The notes under the pieces are model-generated. The model was given only the letters and a program-made list of their open reading frames with translations, did not search any database and was not told the DNA's origin. DNA of 5,063 nucleotides from positions 1 to 5,063 of the forward strand of contig JAISDY010000099.1 of assembly GCA_031264425.1 (NCBI GenBank), read 5' to 3'. A program made the position numbers and the translations under genes. This document shows, in pieces, positions 1 through 4,575 of the stretch; the stretch's first letter is position 1; each line of letters begins with the position of its first letter. Origin of the DNA: Endomicrobium sp. Lineage in GTDB: Bacteria; Elusimicrobiota; Endomicrobiia; Endomicrobiales; Endomicrobiaceae.

Positions 1-216
1 GAGCAGTTTTTAGGGATAAAAAAAGGGAAGGCAGACAGTACGAATTTAGCCAAAAACAAGGATAAAAATACAGAATTGGATGAGGATGAGCAATATATAA
101 AATTTACTGGATTAATTAAGAGAGGACTAAAGAAGAAGTTGGGGCATTATTGTATTGACAACAACTTAAACGAATATGAAAGAATAATGAGCAAAAAAAA
201 GATTATTTTGGTATAA
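1..216 (+). CDS. 3' end of an unrecognised lysine-rich protein (partial)
   Basis: The frame is open from the left edge to TAA at 214-216 (71 codons), and both other + frames stop early. It has no usable start inside the window, so it is the C-terminal part of a longer gene. The fragment is very rich in Lys, Asn, Asp and Glu: a hydrophilic linker with KNKDKN at about residues 18-23, an acidic ELDEDEQ patch, then a probable helix containing IKRGLKKKLGHYCIDNN. I recognise no family and see no membrane segment. Just before the end a run of eight A (193-200) sits in the coding frame. A one-base slip there would swap the last residues IILV for a longer tail, DYFGIINKELKKG, ending at 242, so the exact C-terminus is uncertain. 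The A/T-rich codon use matches the chromosome-like right half of the window rather than the G/C-richer genes that follow. Confidence 0.5.
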   Translation, partial: EQFLGIKKGKADSTNLAKNKDKNTELDEDEQYIKFTGLIKRGLKKKLGHYCIDNNLNEYERIMSKKKIILV

Positions 217-307
217 TAAACAAAGAGCTAAAGAAAGGGTGATTATATATTGGGTACCCTTAGCCCTTAAAGGAGTTTTGGTTCAATTTGTTATGTTTTG
301 TAAAGAG

Positions 308-338
308 TTGAGGAATTAAGTAGCTACATAAATATAAC
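308..338 (+). promoter_or_regulatory. weak candidate promoter for the exported protein gene
   Basis: TTGAGG (308-313) and TATAAC (333-338) resemble -35 and -10 boxes, but the 19-base spacer is longer than ideal. Transcription would begin near 345, downstream of the GTG at 342 and about 39 bases before the ATG at 384, which fits the ATG being the true start. The spacing makes this a tentative call. Confidence 0.25.
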
Positions 339-373
339 TTAGTGATAAGGAAAAGCAGGTTAAAAGAAGCTAC

Positions 374-377
374 GGAG
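374..377 (+). promoter_or_regulatory. Shine-Dalgarno site that decides the start at 384
   Basis: GGAG lies six bases before ATG 384. No comparable site precedes the upstream in-frame GTG at 342. The choice makes the protein begin with a compact signal peptide instead of carrying 14 extra charged residues in front of it. Confidence 0.6.
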
Positions 378-383
378 AGGGTT

Positions 384-1043
384 ATGGATAAGGTGTGGAG
401 AAAGGGTTTATGGATATTTGGGATGGCAATGAGCTTTTTGTGTTATAGTACTATTGATGTCAGTGCCCGAAACGAGGTCACGATGCTTGTTTGTGGCGAT
501 ACTAAGATGGAATCTAGAGAAGCCTTTAATACATTATATCGGGATTTAATGGGAAGGAGTGGTCTCACTCTGACGAAGAGGGGTGGGGGAGACTACTGTA
601 TAGGTATAAGAAGTTCGGTGGAGATGGACAATGTGTCTGCAGATTTATCTGCGAATCTAAACATGTACTATGTAGATGATCTCGAGACAATCCCGAAGCT
701 ATTGATTCCGTCCGCTTTACTAGTGTTAGTATATGCAGGGAAAGAAACAGAAGGATTAGGTAATTTGCCGTTGCTAGAGGAAAAATTGAAGAGTCGTAAG
801 CACAGGATTGACCTTCCAGATATGGCATTGATTCGCTTGGACGAAGTACTGGCGTCTTCCTGTGATGAGGAGCAGGGTGTTAGAGGGTGCGCGCTTAAGC
901 TTGTAAAAGCATGCGGGAAACTGTGGCCCCGGTGGACGATAAAGGGAGAAAACAGTAAGTCTAACGCCAGTGGCGACATAGACCCATCTGATGATTCTTG
1001 TGGTGGTGATTTGAGGAGAAGCAAATGCTGCTACTGTTTCTGA
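384..1043 (+). CDS. exported protein of unknown family with a CaaX-like C-terminus
   Basis: The product is 219 residues from ATG 384; a GTG at 342 would give 233. Residues 1-28 form a classical Sec signal peptide: basic start (Lys3, Arg6, Lys7), hydrophobic core at about 9-23, and a VSA cleavage site after Ala28. The mature protein should therefore leave the cytoplasm. I recognise no family by sequence. The predicted strand/helix order loosely recalls a Ras/Rab-like GTPase: a strand ending in GDTKMES (38-44), IGIRSSVEMDN (73-83), MYYVDDLET (94-102), the hydrophobic strand ALLVLVY (111-117), a helix at 128-139, LPDMALIRLDE (144-154) and IKGEN (186-190). However, the P-loop Lys, the DxxG Gly and the NKxD Asn are all missing, so any such relative would be a pseudoGTPase. 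Residues 190-210 are a Ser/Asp-rich linker. The end, RRSKCCYCF, is basic then Cys-rich and matches a CaaX prenylation pattern (Cys216 to Phe219). Base composition is richer in G/C than the flanks, as in the next gene. Confidence 0.6.
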   Translation: MDKVWRKGLWIFGMAMSFLCYSTIDVSARNEVTMLVCGDTKMESREAFNTLYRDLMGRSGLTLTKRGGGDYCIGIRSSVEMDNVSADLSANLNMYYVDDLETIPKLLIPSALLVLVYAGKETEGLGNLPLLEEKLKSRKHRIDLPDMALIRLDEVLASSCDEEQGVRGCALKLVKACGKLWPRWTIKGENSKSNASGDIDPSDDSCGGDLRRSKCCYCF

Positions 1044-1186
1044 TAAAAATGACGTCAATCAAAGAAAGAAGGGATGGATGAGTAGGTAGTAGGACACAAT
1101 TGGCGAGCTAAACGTATAGAAGTTAGTGTTTTGAGTATTGGGCAAGTAGAATAAAGACCTAGAAATAATCATATAAAAAATATAAA

Positions 1187-1192
1187 AAGGGA
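1187..1192 (+). promoter_or_regulatory. ribosome binding site of the calpain-like gene
   Basis: AAGGGA is followed by five bases and ATG 1198, a reasonable Shine-Dalgarno site for this start. The rest of the 1044-1197 gap holds no gene and no convincing promoter, so this gene may be co-transcribed with the one upstream. Confidence 0.5.
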
Positions 1193-1197
1193 ATTTT

Positions 1198-3291
1198 ATG
1201 CCGAGAATGAGAATTGACGAGTTAGAACAAGAAGCTGATGCTGCCGCAAATGATTTATGGCATGATCCCAAGGCGCAAGATCAGAAGGAAAATAAGTGGC
1301 AAGTCCCGAGTGAAGATGAGGTGAACGCCCAGTTTGAAACTGAGCGGCGACCCGGATTTAACGCTGAGTATCAAAAACAAATTGACGCTCAGCATTATGC
1401 CCAGTCTAAAGCTCGAGATGAAGCTGCGCGGCGAGCCCGAATTGAAGTACAGTTGCGGACATACCCAGCTCGCAAAATAACGCGCCCCCTCGTTAAGGGA
1501 AGCCTTGCCCAGCAGCAGCGAGCTCTCTTGTTGGGGCTGCGACCACAGATTAAAGTTCAGTGGCAAGCCCCGTTTGAAGCTGCGCGGCAAGCCCCGGGTG
1601 AAGATGAGCTGCGAGACCATGTTGAAGCTGAGTATCAAAGACAAATTGAAGCTGAGCGTGTGCGGCGAGCCCAGCAGCTGCGAGACCGCTTCAACACAGC
1701 AGGGATTGATCTGCCCGATCAAAGACCAAATAACGATGTTGAGAGAAAAGAGTATTATGGAAATTATGCAAGATTAGTTAGGGAAGAAGCAGTCCGGGGT
1801 GCTGTGGAGAGAATGTTTAATCCTCCTCTCGCGAGGGTTGGTGCTACGTCGCTGAATGATGAGTTTCAGCGAGTAGCAGATCGTTGGCTCGGCGGCGTAA
1901 GAGCGCATGATGAATGGAGTGGTTCGCCTTTATTCAATCCTAAGCCGCGGGGACATGGGCAAGTGGCTGGTTCTACAGATGGACGCTTATTGCGAAAACT
2001 AATGATGGCAGCGACTCAGGAGGCAGTAACCAGTAATCCTCATTTCGCTCCCTATCGTGATGAAATCACCGCTGCTGGAAACAGGCTAAATGCTGTTGAG
2101 CGCGCGTTAAAAAAAGATCCAGGGAACGTACGGCTTCAGCAAAATCATACATATGCTAAACAAGAGCTATCCAATCAGAGTCAAAGACTGAATGAGGAGG
2201 TTGCGAGGGGTCTAGACGCTCTCCTTAGTCAGCCCGGAGGACACTCGGCACTCAGAAAAGCAATATTCCTTACAAAAGAGAAGCTGAGAGACCCTCTGGG
2301 ATACAAGCAGAAATACGCAAGAGTCGTACCGTTTGATGATCCTAATAAATGGGTCAAAGCCTCACGCCGATTCTATATCCCTGCCAATAAAGAACTTCTT
2401 TTACCTGATCGTACTACTGGTAAAGATAGAAAAAGAAAAACTGCAGTTGTCCACATGGGTACACCTCCAGATAACTTACCACCCTTTGGTTCCGGCGAAC
2501 CGATAGACGATGTGGGGCAAACGGATCTTAGCGACTGCTGGCTGCTAGCAAGCGCAGCATCTCAGCCACCTGAGACATTGCAAAAGATGTTTTCAGATAG
2601 ACCGTCCTACAAGAGTGAAGGCGTCCCGATCAAGGGTGAAGGCGTCACGACGCGCCTGCATGATGAACAAGGAAAACCGATATATATACGCACACCGAAA
2701 GATCAACTATGGCACAATGCAGCTGCCCACAAAGTGTTGTGGCCGTATGTGTTGGAATCAGCGGCAGCCAAGGTTGGTAGGAACGACCTCAGAGATTTCC
2801 ATAGAAAGATGGGCTTCGATTCTCGCGAGCCTAACAGTGGGCTGAAAACATTCAGTGTGCGCAGTCTGATTGGGAACTCAATTAATGAAGCAGCGAACCT
2901 TTCTACAGGAAAACCTCCACTAGTATACGGAAAATTCTCTGATCCTACCCGCGATCTTTTGCAGGAAGCGGAACAAAAAAGAGTAGGAAAAGGGGTAGCT
3001 ACCTTTCCTGATCCTCAATTGATGGAGACACGAAATCACGCCATGACTCTTTTGGGATGGAATAGGTCATCCGGGAGGGGAAAAGTTGGTAATCCGTGGG
3101 CAAGTGGGTCAAAATCATCTTGGATTGACCTAGCAAGAAAGGTGGAAGATCTGGGGTTCCTTGACCCAAAAGGTGCAGACCCTGCTAATGACAAATTCGT
3201 TTCTCCACCAGACTCGGTTTCTCTTCCCCCAGAGGAGTATCAGGAGCAGAGGATTGGACGTATTGGTAACCTTTTCACACGTCCGAGATAA
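1198..3291 (+). CDS. calpain-like cysteine protease with N-terminal octapeptide repeats
   Basis: This is a 697-residue protein. Its C-terminal part, roughly 410-655, is a calpain (peptidase C2) catalytic domain. GQTDLSDCWLLA places the oxyanion Gln441 six residues before nucleophile Cys447, the spacing seen in animal calpains. NHAMTLLGW supplies His614 and GNPWA supplies Asn632, so the Cys/His/Asn triad looks intact and the enzyme is probably active. The N-terminus has no signal peptide. Residues about 26-161 are Gln/Arg/Glu/Ala-rich degenerate 8-residue repeats, likely helical. Residues about 285-335 look like a coiled coil, and a basic patch GKDRKRK lies just before the protease domain. I see none of the Ca2+-binding penta-EF-hand domain of classical calpains. 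The C-terminal tail is basic (RIGRIGNLFTRPR). Calpain-type proteases in bacteria are scattered and often look horizontally acquired. The G/C-rich codons here, against A/T-rich surroundings, fit that. A role as a secreted effector acting on host proteins is an inference; a surface or cytoplasmic protease is also possible. Confidence 0.85.
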   Translation: MPRMRIDELEQEADAAANDLWHDPKAQDQKENKWQVPSEDEVNAQFETERRPGFNAEYQKQIDAQHYAQSKARDEAARRARIEVQLRTYPARKITRPLVKGSLAQQQRALLLGLRPQIKVQWQAPFEAARQAPGEDELRDHVEAEYQRQIEAERVRRAQQLRDRFNTAGIDLPDQRPNNDVERKEYYGNYARLVREEAVRGAVERMFNPPLARVGATSLNDEFQRVADRWLGGVRAHDEWSGSPLFNPKPRGHGQVAGSTDGRLLRKLMMAATQEAVTSNPHFAPYRDEITAAGNRLNAVERALKKDPGNVRLQQNHTYAKQELSNQSQRLNEEVARGLDALLSQPGGHSALRKAIFLTKEKLRDPLGYKQKYARVVPFDDPNKWVKASRRFYIPANKELLLPDRTTGKDRKRKTAVVHMGTPPDNLPPFGSGEPIDDVGQTDLSDCWLLASAASQPPETLQKMFSDRPSYKSEGVPIKGEGVTTRLHDEQGKPIYIRTPKDQLWHNAAAHKVLWPYVLESAAAKVGRNDLRDFHRKMGFDSREPNSGLKTFSVRSLIGNSINEAANLSTGKPPLVYGKFSDPTRDLLQEAEQKRVGKGVATFPDPQLMETRNHAMTLLGWNRSSGRGKVGNPWASGSKSSWIDLARKVEDLGFLDPKGADPANDKFVSPPDSVSLPPEEYQEQRIGRIGNLFTRPR
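1273..1680 (+). repeat. degenerate 24-bp / 8-residue tandem repeat array
   Basis: In-frame units of 24 bases begin at 1273, 1297, 1321, 1345, 1369 and 1393, then after a 12-base half unit (1417-1428) at 1429, 1453, 1477 and 1501, then after another half unit (1525-1536) at 1537, 1561, 1585, 1609, 1633 and 1657. Typical peptides are YQKQIDAQ (58-65), RRARIEVQ (78-85), LRPQIKVQ (114-121), RQAPGEDE (130-137) and YQRQIEAE (146-153). They share a pattern of bulky/Arg, Gln/Arg, Ala, Gln/Pro, hydrophobic, acidic, Ala, Glu/Gln. Units between about 1453 and 1536 are strongly diverged. The repeats keep other frames free of stops, which explains the long antisense open frame across this region. Confidence 0.65.
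1297..1656 (+). repeat. 264-bp higher-order duplication inside the octapeptide array
   Basis: Bases 1297-1392 align without gaps to 1561-1656, an offset of 264 bases (88 codons, exactly eleven 24-base units). The best part is 1363-1389 against 1627-1653, with 25 of 27 bases identical, both encoding AEYQ-Lys/Arg-QI-Asp/Glu-A. The first units, WQVPSEDE (34-41) and WQAPFEAA (122-129), also pair. A block of several units therefore seems to have been copied as a whole after the short repeat arose. Confidence 0.55.
2615..2656 (+). repeat. 21-bp tandem duplication in the protease domain
   Basis: GTGAAGGCGTC occurs at 2615-2625 and again at 2636-2646, a 21-base (7-codon) period giving SEGVPIK then GEGVTTR. 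It lies between the catalytic Cys and His codons, in frame, and probably forms a surface loop. Confidence 0.4.
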
Positions 3292-3354
3292 CAAAGGAAT
3301 AGGGCGTAAGTTTAGCGATTGATGAAATAGAAAAATTATAAATATGGGAAAGAG

Positions 3355-3393
3355 CTTCCAACTAACTACAGTAGTTAAGTAGTTAGTTGGAAG
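3355..3393. terminator. perfect 15-bp inverted repeat, possible terminator of the protease gene
   Basis: The left arm CTTCCAACTAACTAC (3355-3369) pairs perfectly with 3379-3393 around a nine-base loop. It lies 63 bases after the protease stop, where a terminator is expected, but no T-run follows on either strand. It is therefore not a textbook intrinsic terminator. It could instead be an mRNA 3'-stabilising hairpin or a scattered palindromic repeat. Confidence 0.5.
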
Positions 3394-3512
3394 GACTGAA
3401 CAAAAATCTAATCAAGAAGAATAAATCACATCAATAATCAAAAAAGCAAAGGAAGTAGAAACCCAAAAATATTTTAGTTTTAGTTAATGTAAAATACACA
3501 GCAATATATATG

Positions 3513-3536
3513 TTTTAAGGGAAGAAACCCCTAAAA
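3513..3536. other. short imperfect hairpin
   Basis: TTTTAAGGG (3513-3521) pairs with CCCCTAAAA (3528-3536) with one A-C mismatch and a six-base loop. No T-run follows. It is weak evidence on its own and may be chance in A/T-rich DNA. Confidence 0.2.
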
Positions 3537-3558
3537 AGTTTATGTTCCTTAAAGGTGA

Positions 3559-3804
3559 GGTGAGGGGGACATAGTGATGTTGAGAATAGCAGTGTAGAAA
3601 GGTTTGGCAATAGCACAAAAATATGACTAAAATGATAATAGGATTAAAATCAAACTATCCATTGAAGCTGTATGCCTACTAAATGAGCTTAGAAGACAAT
3701 AGTATGATGAGGATAGTATTGAATAGCGATGGAATAGTCCGCCAAAGTATCTTAAAGGACTTCTGAGCGAAGCAGTAAACTCAATCACGCTTTTGAGGTT
3801 TTAA
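3559..3804 (+). pseudogene. possible decayed reading frame, family unknown
   Basis: One frame reads protein-like segments broken by in-frame stops at 3595 (TAG), 3628 (TAA), 3700 (TAG) and 3724 (TAG), then ends at TAA 3802-3804. The segments include MLRIAV, KGLAIAQKYD, IKLSIEAVCLLNELRRQ and KYLKGLLSEAVNSITLLRF. Three of the four stops are TAG, one base from Gln CAG, as expected if a real gene decayed by C-to-T changes. I do not recognise a family, and chance cannot be excluded in a stretch this short. Confidence 0.25.
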
Positions 3805-3807
3805 AAC

Positions 3808-3832
3808 AAAATTAGAGACAGTCTTTTATTTT
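3808..3832 (-). terminator. possible terminator of the brnT-brnA operon
   Basis: Bases 3808-3818 pair with 3822-3832 around CAG, giving about ten pairs including one G-T, with one mismatch. The stem is A/T-rich and lies 13 bases beyond the brnA stop. Reading on the minus strand, T-rich sequence follows; on the plus strand more T follows too, so it could work both ways. Low G/C content in the stem keeps this tentative. Confidence 0.3.
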
Positions 3833-3845
3833 TTTAGTATCTGCT

Positions 3846-4055
3846 TCACTTCCAATTTAAATACAGCTTTTTTTCTTGTTTTGCACAATCAGATAAATAA
3901 AGATTAATAAGTTTTTGATATGGGACAGTAACTCTTTTTGATTGCTCTTTAAAATAATTTATTGTATCTATATCAAGCCTGATTGTTATTTGTTTCTTTA
4001 ATTTTGGTATATATGGATTTGCTTTTGCTTGTGAAAAATCATATTCCTTTCTCAT
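3846..4055 (-). CDS. brnA: BrnA-family antitoxin (ribbon-helix-helix)
   Basis: This 69-residue protein is the antitoxin partner of the toxin encoded just upstream. BrnA-type proteins bind and neutralise BrnT, and as dimers bind operator DNA to repress their own operon. The N-terminal part (YDFSQAKANPYIPKLKKQ, 5-22) is the usual lead-in of this family. It is followed by the RHH core: strand QITIRL (22-27), helix at about 30-40, and a second helix starting PYQKLINLYLSD (45-56). The basic C-terminal tail is short. The length is near complete for the compact members of the family. The ATG at 4055 overlaps the brnT stop by one base (TAATG), and AGGAG lies nine bases before it, so translation is coupled with brnT yet has its own ribosome site. 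Antitoxin function is inferred from family and context. Confidence 0.88.
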   Translation of the reverse strand: MRKEYDFSQAKANPYIPKLKKQITIRLDIDTINYFKEQSKRVTVPYQKLINLYLSDCAKQEKKLYLNWK

Positions 4056-4348
4056 TAATTTAATCTCCTTTTATATGTCATTTGTTCTTTTTTTGTTGCT
4101 TTTCTGGCAGATATAATTCTTATATTTGCATCATTATTTTTATAACAATGACTAACCACCAAAACCCTAAATTTTTCACTTAATCCTAAAATTAAAAACC
4201 GTTCCTCATTATCAGAGTGATCATGGTCATTAATGATTAACGCATTTTCATCATAAAATACTGTTTGCGCTTCTATGAAATCAACTTTATGTTTAATTAT
4301 ATTTTTATTATTTTTTACTTTGTCCCAGTCAATTGTTATATCTTTCAT
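4055..4348 (-). CDS. brnT: BrnT-family toxin (RelE-like ribonuclease)
   Basis: The product is 97 residues, full length for BrnT, a RelE/BrnT-fold toxin that inhibits translation as a ribonuclease when free of BrnA. Family landmarks run in order: IDWDKVKNNKNIIKHKVDF (6-24), matching the usual W-D-x-x-K-x-x-x-N-x-x-K-H opening; TVFYDENAL (29-37); DHDHSDNEERFLILGLS (41-57); the strand RVLVVSHCY (61-69); and RIISARKATKKE (77-88), which carries conserved Arg and Lys residues near the active site. The gene looks intact. Order is toxin first, antitoxin second, typical of brnTA. No Shine-Dalgarno site precedes the ATG, and the promoter ends only six bases before it, so the message is probably leaderless. 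Such modules are often mobile and turn up in accessory DNA; here it sits beside a gene-poor, decayed stretch. Confidence 0.92.
   Translation of the reverse strand: MKDITIDWDKVKNNKNIIKHKVDFIEAQTVFYDENALIINDHDHSDNEERFLILGLSEKFRVLVVSHCYKNNDANIRIISARKATKKEQMTYKRRLN
4065..4069 (-). promoter_or_regulatory. Shine-Dalgarno site for brnA inside the end of brnT
   Basis: On the minus strand AGGAG is followed by nine bases and the brnA ATG. This is a strong site within the brnT coding region, in contrast to the absence of one before brnT, and should favour antitoxin synthesis over toxin synthesis. Confidence 0.65.
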
Positions 4349-4354
4349 AATTAT

Positions 4355-4383
4355 ATTGTATTTACATTGTAATATTTTGTCAA
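4355..4383 (-). promoter_or_regulatory. near-consensus promoter of the brnT-brnA operon
   Basis: On the minus strand TTGACA (4383-4378), a 17-base spacer and TACAAT (4360-4355) form an almost perfect sigma-70 promoter. The expected start of transcription, about seven bases past the -10 box, falls on the A of the brnT ATG at 4348. TACAAT occurs a second time at 4371-4366, 11 bases (one helical turn) away, which would suit cooperative binding by the BrnA dimer between the -35 and -10 boxes; that is inference. Confidence 0.7.
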
Positions 4384-4463
4384 ATAATTTAATCTATAAT
4401 CTCTATTAATTTGCTTTAACAAATTTAGTAAACGCCCGACAAATACATTGGAGCGGAGTAATT

Positions 4464-4492
4464 TTGACTTAACAATAAAAAAGACTTATCAT
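4464..4492 (+). promoter_or_regulatory. candidate distal promoter of the transporter gene
   Basis: TTGACT (4464-4469), a 17-base spacer and TATCAT (4487-4492) match sigma-70 boxes well. Transcription would start near 4499 and leave a leader of about 77 bases containing a weak hairpin (CATGG at 4490-4494 with CCATG at 4512-4516, the left arm partly upstream of the start). The surrounding 4384-4575 interval holds no gene. Confidence 0.5.
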
Positions 4493-4530
4493 GGAGCAAG
4501 CTTTAAAAGTACCATGTTCTCTTTGCTAGT

Positions 4531-4550
4531 TATAATAAACAAGTTTATTA
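4531..4550 (+). promoter_or_regulatory. -10 box overlapped by an 18-bp palindrome (operator candidate)
   Basis: TATAAT at 4531-4536 is a perfect -10 hexamer, though no good -35 box is found at the right distance. Overlapping it, TAATAAACAAGTTTATTA (4533-4550) is an 8-bp perfect inverted repeat around AA, about 25 bases before the transporter start. A dimeric repressor bound here would block either promoter. In RNA made from the distal promoter it would instead form a small A/U hairpin. Its A/T content makes a chance origin possible. Confidence 0.4.
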
Positions 4551-4575
4551 ACTTTAAGTAAGAAGAGAGGGAAAA

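Larger units (their letters stand above)
3292..3845. other. long A/T-rich stretch without an intact gene
   Basis: About 550 bases separate the protease gene from the convergent toxin-antitoxin operon. All six frames are broken by frequent stops. What can be seen is a strong inverted repeat (3355-3393), a weaker hairpin (3513-3536), a possible decayed reading frame (3559-3804) and an A/T-rich terminator-like hairpin next to the brnA stop. I see no tRNA, CRISPR or insertion-sequence ends. Confidence 0.6.

Noticed and set aside
235..261. AAGGGT/ACCCTT inverted repeat after the first gene as a terminator
   Set aside because: The stem is only six pairs with a 15-base loop and no T-run follows.
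191..319. Small plus-strand frame reading hydrophobic residues up to TAA 317
   Set aside because: It has no start codon with a properly spaced ribosome site and overlaps the end of the first gene in another frame.
1049..1056. TGACGTCA palindrome, like a eukaryotic CRE site
   Set aside because: An 8-bp palindrome is expected by chance and it is in no recognisable promoter position.
565..1058. Three minus-strand open frames opposite the exported-protein gene
   Set aside because: They are Ser/Pro/Leu-rich shadows of the plus-strand gene without ribosome sites, whereas the plus frame has a signal peptide and a good Shine-Dalgarno site.
1059..1271. 70-codon minus-strand frame across the gap before the protease gene
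   Set aside because: It overlaps the protease start, is low in complexity (Ser, Tyr, Phe) and has no start signal.
1255..1722. 155-codon open frame on the minus strand inside the protease gene
   Set aside because: It mirrors the 24-bp in-frame repeats, which keep several frames free of stops. Its product is a repetitive Ser/Leu/Phe sequence with no ribosome site, and the plus-strand protein has a recognised domain.
1505..1777. 90-codon plus-strand frame within the protease gene
   Set aside because: It is another by-product of the repeat array in a shifted frame, with no family features and no start signal.
2615..2845. 76-codon plus-strand frame in the protease domain
   Set aside because: It lies fully inside the calpain catalytic domain in a different frame.
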